From Brevundimonas sp. 357 (GTDB lineage Bacteria; Pseudomonadota; Alphaproteobacteria; Caulobacterales; Caulobacteraceae), in the NCBI RefSeq assembly GCF_003938605.1, contig NZ_RHWX01000002.1:248001-312000 (forward strand): a stretch of 64,000 nucleotides of DNA, in the 5' to 3' direction. The translations under genes were made by a program, and so were the position numbers. Position 1 is the first letter of the stretch; each line of letters starts with the position of its first letter. Shown here one piece after another: positions 36,807 through 46,017 of the stretch. Below the pieces are notes generated by a model. It saw only the letters and a list, made by a program, of their open reading frames with translations, was not told where the DNA came from and did no database searches.

Positions 36807-39800
36807 ATGGATGTCGAAGCGTTCATCACGCGCTGGCGCAGCGCGACGATCAGCGAGCGTTCGCACTATCAGACCTTCATCAGCCAACTATGCGCCCTGA
36901 TAGGCGTGACGGCGCCGGATCAGGAGACGGTCGGAGATCGCGGCTACTGTTTCGAGCGGCGGGTGGAGTTCCGCTTTCACGACGGCGGCGCGCACCGGGG
37001 ATTCATCGACTGCTATCGGCGCGGCGCCTTCGTGCTGGAGGCCAAGCAGTCGCAGAAACGGGCGCCGGGCGGCGAGTTGGACCCTCAGCGGCATCTGGCC
37101 CTGTTCAACGGGCGCGGGCGCAAACCGCCGAATGGCTATGCGGGCGCAATCGAACGGCTGATGCTGGACGCCAAGCGCCAGGCCGAGACTTACGCCAAGG
37201 CGCTGGACGAATGGCCGCCCTTCATCGTCGTCGTGGACGTCGGGCGCTCCATCCACCTGTGGGCCGACTTTGATCGGCAGGGGAAGGGCTATGTGCCGTT
37301 TCCTGATCTGGCGCGCTGCCGCATCTCCATGGACGACTTGCGTGATCCGACGGTGCGGGAACGTCTGCGCCGGGTGTGGGACGAGCCGATGAGTCTGGAC
37401 CCGGCGGGCCATGTGGCGGCCGTGACCAGCGACATCGCCGAGCGGTTGGCCTGGTTGGTGCGTTCCATCCGCAAGCGGGCGCCGGCCGATCCCGCCGGTT
37501 ACGTCGATGTCGTGACGCGGGCGGCGTGGGACAAGCGCACATCGCTATTCGTCATGCAGTGCATCTTCGCCATGTTCGCCGACAGCGTGGGACTGATCGA
37601 CGACCGGGGATTTCTACGTCTGCTGGAAAGCTATCGCGGGATGGCGGATCGCTTTCACGTCAGCGCGGCGGACTTCTTTCGCCGCATGAACAGCGGCGGG
37701 CATTGCTCAGCGGTTCGCCAGGATCTGCGGCGTTTCAACGGCGGCCTGTTCAAGGAAGAGGCGGCCGTGCCGGTGACGGAGGCGGAGCTGGAGGCTTTGA
37801 TCGCCGCCGCCCAGCGCGACTGGGCTTCGGTCGAGCCGGCGATCTTCGGCGCCTTGCTGGAACAGGCGCTGGACCCGACGGAACGCGGCGAGTTGGGCGC
37901 CCACTATACGCCCAAGGCCTATGTGCGGCGGCTGGTCGAGGCGACGATCATGGAGCCGTTGCGCGCCGAGTGGGAGGCGGTCGCGGGCTTGGCGGTCGGC
38001 CATTACGCCAGCGGCGATGTCGTGCGGGCGCGCCGCGCCATGCGCGACTTTCATCGCGAGCTTTGTGGGACGCGAGTGCTGGACCCCGCCTGCGGCACCG
38101 GCAACTTCCTCTATGTGGCCATGGACATGATGAAGGATCTCGAGAGCGAGGTTCTGACCGCCCTGACCGACCTGGGCGACGCGCAGACGGCGCTCGGCCT
38201 GGAGGGGCATACGGTCAGTCCCGAGCAGTTCTGGGGACTGGAGAAGAACGTTCACGCCGCCTGGATCGCCGAGATGGTGATGTGGATCGGCTATCTGCAA
38301 TGGCATTTCAGGAACGCCGGCGACGCCAAGCCGACCGAGCCGATCCTGCGCAATTTCAACCGTATCCAGCATACGGACGCGCTGCTGACCTGGAAGGACG
38401 AAGAACTGGTGCGGGACGCGCGCGGGCGGCTGCTGACCCACGCGCGGGTGTTGAGCCGAGGCGGCGGCCTTTCCGCGGTTGTGGCGCACGAGGAGAGAGA
38501 GGTTACGCGATATATTGATCCGCGCCCGACAGCCTGGCCGACGGCGCATTTCATTATCGGCAATCCACCCTTCATCGGGGGCAAGGACGTGCGCGGCGAA
38601 CTGGGCGACGGCTATGTCGACGCCCTGTGGCGGGTGCGGCAGGGGCGGTTCCGCTCGGCGGATCTGGTCACGGCCTGGTGGGACCGCGCGGCGGAGATCC
38701 TGACGGCTAAGGGCAGCGTTCTGAGACGGTTCGGCTTCATCACCACCAACTCGATCACCCAGACCTTTTCCCGGCGCGTGCTGGAGCATCATCTGAACGG
38801 CGCGCCGCCTATGCGCCTGACCTTCGCCATCCCTGACCACCCATGGATCAAGGGCGCCGACCGCGCCGACGTCCGCATCGCCATGACCGTGGCCGAGCGC
38901 GGCGAGCCGAATGGGCAGGGCCGCCTGCTGACGGTGGTCGAAGAGAGAATGAGCGACGGGGAGACGCCGAACATCGTTCTTCGCGAACAGCGCGGCGACA
39001 TCGGGCCGGATCTGACCATCGGGGCGTCGGTCAGCGAGGCGCAGCCGCTTAAGGCCAATGCGCTGTTGTGCTCGCCGGGCGTGAAGCTACACGGCGGGGG
39101 CTTCATGGTATCGCCGGACCGGGCGAAGCAGTTGCAGGCGGCGTCCAGCGATGAGGCGGAAAATCCGATCCGCGCCTATCGCAACGGGCGCGATCTGGCC
39201 TCACGACCGCGCGGCGTGAAGGTGATCGATCTGTTCGGCTGGACTGAGGAAGAGGCGCGCCGCAGTCACCCCGCCGTCTTCCAGCATCTGTTGGAGGCGG
39301 TGAAGCCCGAGCGTGACCGCAACAATCGCGCCGCCTATCGCGACAACTGGTGGATGTTCGGCGAGCCGCGCAGCGAGTTCCGCCCGGCGTTGGAGGGGCT
39401 GTCCCGCTACATCGCCACGGTGGAGACGGCTAAGCACCGGTGGTTCCGTTTTCTGGATGCGGACATCCTGCCGGACAATACCCTGATCGCCGTCGCCTCG
39501 GACGATCCGCGCATCCTGGGCGTGCTGTCGTCGCATGCGCATGGGATTTGGGCCCTGGCGCGCGGCGGGCGGCTGGAGGATCGGCCCGTCTATAACAAGA
39601 AGGCCTGCTTCGACGCTTTTCCCTTTCCGGATCTGAACAGCGCCGCAGGCGAGGAGATCGGTGTCTTGGCAGAAGAGATCGACGAACGTCGTCGTCAGGT
39701 TCTGGCTCAGCACGAGGATCTGACGATGACCGGGCTCTACAACGTCCGGCGGCGCCTTCAGGAGGGCGCAGAACTGACCGGGGTCGAGCGCGATCTCTAT

Positions 39801-40274
39801 GATCGCGGTCAGGTCGGCTTGCTGCACCATCTGCATGAGCGGTTGGATCAGCAGGTGGCGACGGCCTACGGCTGGCGAGAGGGCATGACGGATCAGGCGA
39901 CGCTCGGCGCACTGCTGGAACTGAACCGCACGCGACGGGTGCAGCAGGAGAGGGGCGAGATCCAGTTCCTGCGGCCGAGCTACCAGGCGGGACGGATCAA
40001 GTCGTCCGCTCGCGCCGTGCAGATCGAGGCGCCGCTCGACAGGGCCAGCACACGAGCGCCGTTGCCCGATGCGCCTGCGGTTCTGGCGGGCGTGCTGCTG
40101 GAAGAGCTGCGTCGCGAAGGGCGGCCGCTGCAACCGCTGGAACTGGCGCGTCGCTTCGATGGCCGGATCGGTCGTCGTAAGACGGACCGGATCGAACAGA
40201 CCCTGGCGATCCTGGCGGTGGCCGGATCGGTCCAACACACGGACGAGGGCTGGTTCTCGCCGCGACGGCACTGA
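36807..40274 (+). CDS. MmeI-like type II restriction-modification fusion enzyme
   Basis: 1155 residues from ATG 36807, which has GGGAG 8 nt upstream (an earlier ATG at 36765 precedes the inverted repeat). Near the N-terminus GFIDCYRRGAFVLEAKQ gives D68-x9-E78-x-K80, the nuclease motif of MmeI-type enzymes. The central adenine-N6 methyltransferase has motif I DPACGTGNF (D426) and motif IV NPPF (N586). The C-terminal half should hold the target-recognition domain. Such proteins cut and modify with one chain, so no separate methylase or endonuclease is expected, and none is present. The base composition is like that of the neighbours. Recognition sequence unknown. Confidence 0.88.
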   Translation: MDVEAFITRWRSATISERSHYQTFISQLCALIGVTAPDQETVGDRGYCFERRVEFRFHDGGAHRGFIDCYRRGAFVLEAKQSQKRAPGGELDPQRHLALFNGRGRKPPNGYAGAIERLMLDAKRQAETYAKALDEWPPFIVVVDVGRSIHLWADFDRQGKGYVPFPDLARCRISMDDLRDPTVRERLRRVWDEPMSLDPAGHVAAVTSDIAERLAWLVRSIRKRAPADPAGYVDVVTRAAWDKRTSLFVMQCIFAMFADSVGLIDDRGFLRLLESYRGMADRFHVSAADFFRRMNSGGHCSAVRQDLRRFNGGLFKEEAAVPVTEAELEALIAAAQRDWASVEPAIFGALLEQALDPTERGELGAHYTPKAYVRRLVEATIMEPLRAEWEAVAGLAVGHYASGDVVRARRAMRDFHRELCGTRVLDPACGTGNFLYVAMDMMKDLESEVLTALTDLGDAQTALGLEGHTVSPEQFWGLEKNVHAAWIAEMVMWIGYLQWHFRNAGDAKPTEPILRNFNRIQHTDALLTWKDEELVRDARGRLLTHARVLSRGGGLSAVVAHEEREVTRYIDPRPTAWPTAHFIIGNPPFIGGKDVRGELGDGYVDALWRVRQGRFRSADLVTAWWDRAAEILTAKGSVLRRFGFITTNSITQTFSRRVLEHHLNGAPPMRLTFAIPDHPWIKGADRADVRIAMTVAERGEPNGQGRLLTVVEERMSDGETPNIVLREQRGDIGPDLTIGASVSEAQPLKANALLCSPGVKLHGGGFMVSPDRAKQLQAASSDEAENPIRAYRNGRDLASRPRGVKVIDLFGWTEEEARRSHPAVFQHLLEAVKPERDRNNRAAYRDNWWMFGEPRSEFRPALEGLSRYIATVETAKHRWFRFLDADILPDNTLIAVASDDPRILGVLSSHAHGIWALARGGRLEDRPVYNKKACFDAFPFPDLNSAAGEEIGVLAEEIDERRRQVLAQHEDLTMTGLYNVRRRLQEGAELTGVERDLYDRGQVGLLHHLHERLDQQVATAYGWREGMTDQATLGALLELNRTRRVQQERGEIQFLRPSYQAGRIKSSARAVQIEAPLDRASTRAPLPDAPAVLAGVLLEELRREGRPLQPLELARRFDGRIGRRKTDRIEQTLAILAVAGSVQHTDEGWFSPRRH

Positions 40275-40314
40275 TTTGGCCTAGCCGTGGGACGCGGCGA
40301 TCATTAAGTCATTT

Positions 40315-40342
40315 AAGGGCGGTTCCGGCGGGACCGCCCTTT
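40315..40342 (+). terminator. Terminator after the MmeI-like gene
   Basis: AAGGGCGGT (40315-40323) pairs with ACCGCCCTT (40333-40341); inner pairs extend it to a 12-bp stem with a 3-nt loop, followed by TTTGCTTT. It isolates the restriction-modification gene from valS. Confidence 0.8.
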
Positions 40343-40404
40343 GCTTTACCGAAGAATTCCAGCCCCGATCGACGGCGCGCCGCGTTGGTCGCCGGGGAAA
40401 CGAG

Positions 40405-43155
40405 ATGACCATGCTTGAGAAGACGTTCGAACCCAAGGCCGCCGAGCCGCGCATCTACGCCCAGTGGGAAGGCAGCGGCCTGTTCGCTCCGCGGGCGACC
40501 CAGCCGACGGACGGCGCCGCAGACGCCTATTCGATCGTCATTCCGCCGCCGAACGTAACGGGCAGCCTGCACATCGGCCACGCCCTGAACAACACGCTTC
40601 AGGACATCCTGGCCCGCTATCACCGCATGAAGGGCAAGGCCGTTCTGTGGCTGCCGGGCACCGACCACGCGGGCATCGCCACCCAGATGGTGGTCGAGCG
40701 CAAGCTGGCGGCAGAGGGCAATATCGGCCGCCGCGACATGGGCCGCGACGCCTTCATCGAGAAGGTCTGGGAGTGGAAGGCCGAATCCGGCGGGACCATC
40801 GTGCGCCAACTGCGCCGTCTGGGCTCGTCCTGCGACTGGTCGCGCGAACGTTTCACGCTGGACGAAGGGCTGAACGCCGCCGTCCGTAAGGTTTTCGTGC
40901 AACTGCACAAGGACGGCCTGATCTATCGCGACAAGCGGCTGGTGAACTGGGATCCGCATTTCCAGACCGCCATCAGCGACCTGGAAGTCGAGCAGAAGGA
41001 GGTCGACGGCGCCTATTGGCACTTCGCCTATCGTCTGTCGGACGGCGTGACCTATCAGCATCCGGTCGCCTTCGACGAGGACGGCAAGGCCACCGAGTTC
41101 GAGACGCGCGACTTCATCGTCGTCGCCACCACCCGGCCGGAAACCATGCTGGGCGACACCGGCGTGGCTGTTCACCCGGACGATGAGCGATACAAGGGTC
41201 TGGTCGGCAAGTTCGTCACCCTGCCGATCACCGGCCGCCGCATTCCGATTGTCGCCGACGACTACGCCGATCCGACCAAGGGTTCGGGCGCGGTGAAGAT
41301 TACGCCTGCTCACGATTTCAACGACTTCGGCGTCGGAAAGCGTGCAGGACTTGAAGCTCTGAACATCATGGACGCCTTCGGCCGGATCACTGCCGCCGAC
41401 ACGCCCGACGTGCCTGCGGAATACGAGGGCATGGACCGCTTCGCCGCGCGCAAGGCCATCGTCGCCCGCGCCGAGGAAGAGGGCTGGCTGCGCGAGATCG
41501 AGAAGACTAAGCACGTCGTCCCGCACGGCGACCGCTCGGGCGTGGTCATCGAGCCGTGGCTGACGGACCAGTGGTACGTCGACGCCAAGGTCATGGCCCA
41601 GCCCGCCCTGAAGGCGGTCGAGGACGGCGCCACCGTCTTCGAGCCGAAGTCCTATGAGAAGATCTACTTTGAATGGCTGCGCAACATCGAGCCGTGGTGC
41701 ATCTCGCGCCAGCTGTGGTGGGGCCACCGCATCCCGGCCTGGTACGGCCCGAACGGCGAGATCTACGTCGCCGAGACGGAAGAGGACGCCCGCGAACAGG
41801 CGATGTCGGACTATGATTCCGAGGTCGTGCTGACCCAGGACGAGGATGTTCTGGATACCTGGTTCAGCTCGGCCCTGTGGCCCTTCTCGACCATGGGCTG
41901 GCCCGAAAAGACCGAGGATCTGGAGCGCTTCTATCCGACCAGTGATCTGGTCACGGCGGCGGACATCATCTTCTTCTGGGTCGCCCGAATGATGATGATG
42001 GGCATCCACTTCATGGACGGCGAAGTTCCCTTCAAGCGCGTCATCATCAATGGTCTGGTCCGCGACGAGAAGGGCCAGAAGATGTCGAAGTCCAAAGGCA
42101 ACGTCATCGACCCCCTGGGCATCATCGATGAACTGGGCGCCGATCCCTTGCGCTTCACCATGGCGATCCTGTCGGGTACGCGCGACATCAAACTGTCGAA
42201 ACAGCGCATTGAAGGTTATCGCAATTTCGGCACCAAGCTGTGGAACGCCGCGCGCTTCAGCCAGATGAACGAGGCGCGCCGCGTCGAGGGCTTTGATCCC
42301 GCGATGGTGCAGCAGACGATCAACCGCTGGATCCGCGGCGAACTGACCAAGGCCGAGCGTCAGGTGTCGGACGCCATCGAGGGCGGCCGCTTCGACGATG
42401 CGGCGGGCGCCCTGTACCGCTTCATCTGGAACGTCTTCTGCGACTGGTATCTGGAACTGGCCAAGCCGGTGTTCAACGGCGCCGATGAAGCCGCCAAGGC
42501 CGAAACACGCGCCATGACCGCCTGGACCATCGACCAGACGCTGAAGCTGCTGCACCCGGTCATGCCTTACATCACCGAAGAGCTGTGGGCGGAACTGGGC
42601 AAGGAAGGCCCCGCCCGCGACGGTTTGCTGATGGGCGAGACCTGGCCGGTGCTGCCGGACGCCTTCGTCGACGCAAACGCCGAGGCGGAGATCGGCTGGC
42701 TGGTCGATCTGATTGGTGAAATCCGCGCCCTGCGGGCTGAGATGAACGTGCCGCCGTCGGCCAAGCCGCCGCTGGCCTTCGTCGCCCCGGACGCAGCCAC
42801 GGCTGAGCGCATCGCGCGCCATCGCGACCTGATCCTGACCCTGGGCCGGGTGTCCGAGGTCGCCGTGGTCGAGGCCGCGCCGACCGGGGCCGTGACCTTC
42901 GTCTCGGGCGGTGCGACGGTCGCCCTGTCGCTGGCCGGGATCATCGACCTGGCCGCCGAGCGCGCGCGTCTGGAGAAGGAGATCGCCGCCTTCGATAGCG
43001 ATATCGGCCATGTGAACAAGAAGCTGGGCAACCCCAACTTCGTCGCTCGCGCCGCCGCTGAGGTGGTCGATGAACAGCGCGCCAAGCTGGCCGAGGCCGA
43101 AGAGGGCAAGGCCAGGCTGCAGGCTGCTCTCGCTCGTCTGGACGCCATGGTTTGA
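40405..43155 (+). CDS. valS: Valyl-tRNA synthetase
   Basis: 916 residues, class I aminoacyl-tRNA synthetase. The HIGH motif is HIGHALNNTL near residue 57 and the KMSKS motif is QKMSKSKGNV near residue 563. The editing domain includes TTRPETMLGDTGVAV and the zinc-independent central region is typical of bacterial ValRS. The C-terminal arm is a coiled coil (AERARLEKEIAAFDSDIGHVNKKLGN). ATG 40405 and 40411 are both possible. Its stop overlaps the TTG start of tlyA. Confidence 0.98.
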   Translation: MTMLEKTFEPKAAEPRIYAQWEGSGLFAPRATQPTDGAADAYSIVIPPPNVTGSLHIGHALNNTLQDILARYHRMKGKAVLWLPGTDHAGIATQMVVERKLAAEGNIGRRDMGRDAFIEKVWEWKAESGGTIVRQLRRLGSSCDWSRERFTLDEGLNAAVRKVFVQLHKDGLIYRDKRLVNWDPHFQTAISDLEVEQKEVDGAYWHFAYRLSDGVTYQHPVAFDEDGKATEFETRDFIVVATTRPETMLGDTGVAVHPDDERYKGLVGKFVTLPITGRRIPIVADDYADPTKGSGAVKITPAHDFNDFGVGKRAGLEALNIMDAFGRITAADTPDVPAEYEGMDRFAARKAIVARAEEEGWLREIEKTKHVVPHGDRSGVVIEPWLTDQWYVDAKVMAQPALKAVEDGATVFEPKSYEKIYFEWLRNIEPWCISRQLWWGHRIPAWYGPNGEIYVAETEEDAREQAMSDYDSEVVLTQDEDVLDTWFSSALWPFSTMGWPEKTEDLERFYPTSDLVTAADIIFFWVARMMMMGIHFMDGEVPFKRVIINGLVRDEKGQKMSKSKGNVIDPLGIIDELGADPLRFTMAILSGTRDIKLSKQRIEGYRNFGTKLWNAARFSQMNEARRVEGFDPAMVQQTINRWIRGELTKAERQVSDAIEGGRFDDAAGALYRFIWNVFCDWYLELAKPVFNGADEAAKAETRAMTAWTIDQTLKLLHPVMPYITEELWAELGKEGPARDGLLMGETWPVLPDAFVDANAEAEIGWLVDLIGEIRALRAEMNVPPSAKPPLAFVAPDAATAERIARHRDLILTLGRVSEVAVVEAAPTGAVTFVSGGATVALSLAGIIDLAAERARLEKEIAAFDSDIGHVNKKLGNPNFVARAAAEVVDEQRAKLAEAEEGKARLQAALARLDAMV

Positions 43156-43886
43156 GCCGGCTCCGGCTGGATCAGCTCCTGGTCGCGCGCGGCCTGGCCG
43201 AAAGCCGGGCCAAGGCCAAGGCGGCGATCGAGGCGGGCGGCGTCACTGTGGACGGCGCGCCCGCCAGGGCGGCGTCTCAGGCAGTCAGCGAAGAAGCGGT
43301 CGTCACCTATGTCGACGCCTTCCGCTGGGTGGGGCGCGGCGCTTTGAAGCTGGAACGGGCGCTGGACCTGTGGCCGGTCGCGGTTCACGGCCGCGTCGTG
43401 CTGGATGTCGGCGCCTCTACGGGCGGATTCACCGAGGTGTGCCTGGATCGCGGCGCGGCGCGGGTGTTCGCTGTGGATGTGGGCACGGGGCAACTTCACC
43501 CGAAGGTTGCGGCCGATCCGCGCGTGGCGAACCTGGAGAAGACCGATGCTCGCGATCTGACGCCGGCCGTCATCACCGAGGCGCCGACCCTGATTGTTTG
43601 CGACGTCAGCTTCATCAGCTTGTCGAAGGTGCTGCCGACGGCGCTCGATCTGGCGGCGCCGGGGGCGGACCTGATCACTCTGGTCAAGCCGCAGTTCGAG
43701 GCGGATGGACCCAAGGCGGTCGGCAAGAAGGGCGTGGTCAAGGATCCGGAGGCGCACGCCGCCGCTGTAGCCAAGGTCCGCGACTGGCTGGACGAGAGTG
43801 GCTGGACCGTGCGCGAGGTCGCCGACAGCCCGATCACGGGCGGCGACGGCAACGTCGAGTTTCTGCTCTGGGCGCAGAAAGCCTGA
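43152..43886 (+). CDS. tlyA: TlyA family rRNA 2'-O-methyltransferase
   Basis: 244 residues from a TTG start that overlaps the valS stop by 4 nt (TTGA). An S4 RNA-binding domain (LRLDQLLVARGLAESRAKAKAAIEAGGV) is followed by an FtsJ-like methyltransferase with DVGASTGGFTEVCLDRGA as SAM motif, CDVSFIS, and LVKPQFEA. TlyA methylates 16S and 23S rRNA ribose 2'-OH groups and is the target that gives capreomycin sensitivity in mycobacteria. Some members are named hemolysins; that name is misleading here. It ends 14 nt before a terminator. Confidence 0.93.
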   Translation: MSRLRLDQLLVARGLAESRAKAKAAIEAGGVTVDGAPARAASQAVSEEAVVTYVDAFRWVGRGALKLERALDLWPVAVHGRVVLDVGASTGGFTEVCLDRGAARVFAVDVGTGQLHPKVAADPRVANLEKTDARDLTPAVITEAPTLIVCDVSFISLSKVLPTALDLAAPGADLITLVKPQFEADGPKAVGKKGVVKDPEAHAAAVAKVRDWLDESGWTVREVADSPITGGDGNVEFLLWAQKA

Positions 43887-43899
43887 CCCCAAACGATTT

Positions 43900-43927
43900 G
43901 AGGGCCGCCGGATATCCGGCGGCCCTC
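43900..43927. terminator. Palindromic bidirectional terminator
   Basis: 28 nt, a perfect palindrome centred on GATATC, giving an 11-bp or longer GC-rich stem on either strand. It lies 13 nt after tlyA and 32 nt after the end of the convergent glycine-zipper gene. The + strand continues with TTCAC, so there is only a weak U-tract. Confidence 0.7.
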
Positions 43928-43959
43928 TTCACATCGTCGATTGACAGGGGGGCTGAAAC

Positions 43960-44613
43960 TTAATCGACGACGCGATAGCGGCCCGACTGGTCGCGGCAGG
44001 AGCGGACATAGCGCGTCTCCATGCGACCGTCGGGAAGACGGATATTGCTCTCGGCCAGGCGGCATTCATCGCCATAGCCCTGATAGCTGTTGGTCTGGGG
44101 GCTGAAGCCCGGATCGATGGTTTGGGGATAATCGCGGTAGTAGTCGTAGCCGTCGCGACGATCGTCGTAGCGGCGGCCGTCGTCATAGCCGCGGTTGTCA
44201 TAGCCATAGGCCGGCGGGACGTAGGTTCCCTGATAGCCATAGTTGGCGTCGCGGCGATAACGGCTGTCGCAGGCGGCTGAGCTGTTGCCCACGCCTGCGC
44301 CGATCGCGGCGCCCAGAACGCCGCCCAGGGCGCTGCCCTCGGTGCGGCGGCCGCGCGCGGCCAATTGCGAGCCGGCGACGGCGCCGATGGCGGCGCCCAG
44401 CAGGCCGCCGGTCGTGGCGCGCTGACGCTGATCCCGCGCGCAGGGGTCGTAGTAGGTTCCCTGGCTGTAGCCGTTGTTGCCGTAGCCGTAGGCGGGCGGG
44501 TAGTCGTAGCCGTAGCTTTGGGCCGAGGCGACGCCGGGCAGGGCGACCGCTGAGGCGCAGGCCAGGGCGGCGATGGCGGCGGCCGAGGCTTTTTTCGAGA
44601 TGAGAGCGATCAT
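43960..44613 (-). CDS. Glycine-zipper, tyrosine-rich envelope protein
   Basis: 217 residues from ATG 44613 with AAGGA 8 nt upstream. A signal peptide (about 1-32, ending GVASA) is followed by a Tyr/Gly/Pro-rich region. A central glycine-zipper pair follows (GGLLGAAIGAVAGSQLA and GGVLGAAIGAGVGN), typical of the 17-kDa surface-antigen/RcnB-like outer-membrane group. Another Tyr/Asp/Arg-rich region and a C-terminal module (RLPDGRMETRYVRSC) complete it. Cysteines flank the zipper. Probably outer-membrane associated; exact role unknown. Confidence 0.82.
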   Translation of the reverse strand: MIALISKKASAAAIAALACASAVALPGVASAQSYGYDYPPAYGYGNNGYSQGTYYDPCARDQRQRATTGGLLGAAIGAVAGSQLAARGRRTEGSALGGVLGAAIGAGVGNSSAACDSRYRRDANYGYQGTYVPPAYGYDNRGYDDGRRYDDRRDGYDYYRDYPQTIDPGFSPQTNSYQGYGDECRLAESNIRLPDGRMETRYVRSCRDQSGRYRVVD

Positions 44614-44766
44614 CGTTTTTTCCTTCGACGGATGCCGCACCTGAACGGATCAGGTCGCCGTCTGTTGCAGCCATTGATAGGGCCGTGAAGCTGAACGGCT
44701 TTTGATCGCCTCGTTCATCTTCGTTCATGTTTCGATTTTCGCGCGGAAGCCGTTAGAAGCCGCTGC

Positions 44767-46011
44767 ATGATGCAGACGCTGACCATCGCCCGCATGGGCC
44801 ATCAGGGCGACGGGATCGCCGACACCGCCAACGGCCCGGTCTTCGTGCCGGGCGCCCTGCCGGGCGAGGTGATCGCCGCTGAGGTCAAGGACGGCCGGGC
44901 CGAGCGGTTCGATCTGATTGAGGCCAGCCCCGACCGTCGCCCAATTCATTCGCAGATCTATGCCGAGTGCGGGGTCGCGCCGCTGCAGCATTGGGCAGAC
45001 GAACCCTATCTGGCCTGGAAGCGCGAGGTGGTGCTCCAGACCCTGGCGCGCGAGGGGCTGGAAACCGAGGTCGAGGCGACCGTGGCGACGCCGCTGACCA
45101 GTCGTCGCCGCCTGGCGCTGCACGCGCGGCAGGGCGCGGACGGCCGCGTCATCCTGGGTTTCAAGGCGCGCAAGTCGTGGCGGGTGGTCGAACTGACGGA
45201 CTGTCCGTTGTCGGACCCGCACCTGACCGCGGCTCTGCCCGCCCTGGCCAAGGTGGCGGCCCCCTTCCTGGGGCATCCGAAATCGGCGCCGACCCTGCAC
45301 GTCACCCTGACCGACACCGGTCTGGACGTCGATGTGACCGGGGTCGAGAAGCGTTCGGGCGGCCTGAATGGAGATCAGTTGGCGCTGGCCATCGCGGCGG
45401 CGGCCGAGGCCGATCTGGCGCGGCTTAGTCTGGATGGCGACACGCTGGTCATGGCGCGCCAGCCGCGTGTGCGCTTCGGGCGCGCGTCCGTGCCCTTGCC
45501 GGCGGGCGGTTTCCTACAGGCCTCTCCGGCTGCGGAAGCGGCCATGGTCGAACGCGCGGTCGAGGCGGTGAGGGGGGCCAAGAAGGTGGCGGACCTGTTC
45601 TGCGGGGCGGGCACGTTCACCTTCCCCCTGGCCGAGATCGCCAGCGTGACGGCCGCCGATTCCGCCGCCGCCTCCATCGCCGCGCTGAAGGCGGGCCTGA
45701 GCACGGCCCAGGGACTGAAGGGGATCGAGGCCCAGGCGCGCGATCTGTTCCGCCGTCCGCTGTCGCCCTATGATCTGAAGGGCTGCGACGCCATCGTGCT
45801 GGACCCGCCGCGCGCGGGCGCTCTGGAACAGACGCAGCAACTGCCGGGGACGAAGGCGTCGGTCGTCGTCGGGGTGTCTTGCAATCCCCAGACCTTCGCC
45901 CGCGACGCGCGCGTTCTGGTCGACGCCGGTTTCCGACTGGAGAAGGTCACGCCCATCGACCAGTTCATCTGGTCGACGCACATCGAACTGGTCGGCGTGT
46001 TCCGGCGCTAG
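44767..46011 (+). CDS. Class I RNA m5U methyltransferase (TrmA/RlmD family)
   Basis: 414 residues. An N-terminal TRAM domain (1-58) is followed by the region that normally holds four [4Fe-4S] cysteines: here IYAECGVAPLQHWADEPYLAWK keeps only one of the first three, and TDCPLSDP the fourth. The methyltransferase domain has VADLFCGAGTFTFPLA, DPPRAGALEQ, the nucleophile VGVSCNPQTFARDA and the catalytic glutamate in STHIELVGVF. It should methylate uridine C5 in 23S rRNA or tRNA; the exact site is not decidable. A cluster-free enzyme seems likely. It converges on the lipoprotein gene with a 6-bp gap. Confidence 0.88.
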   Translation: MMQTLTIARMGHQGDGIADTANGPVFVPGALPGEVIAAEVKDGRAERFDLIEASPDRRPIHSQIYAECGVAPLQHWADEPYLAWKREVVLQTLAREGLETEVEATVATPLTSRRRLALHARQGADGRVILGFKARKSWRVVELTDCPLSDPHLTAALPALAKVAAPFLGHPKSAPTLHVTLTDTGLDVDVTGVEKRSGGLNGDQLALAIAAAAEADLARLSLDGDTLVMARQPRVRFGRASVPLPAGGFLQASPAAEAAMVERAVEAVRGAKKVADLFCGAGTFTFPLAEIASVTAADSAAASIAALKAGLSTAQGLKGIEAQARDLFRRPLSPYDLKGCDAIVLDPPRAGALEQTQQLPGTKASVVVGVSCNPQTFARDARVLVDAGFRLEKVTPIDQFIWSTHIELVGVFRR

Positions 46012-46017
46012 GCGAGA

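Noticed and set aside
40309-43011. 900-codon open frame antisense to valS
   Set aside because: valS is unambiguous on the + strand; the antisense product has no recognisable domain.
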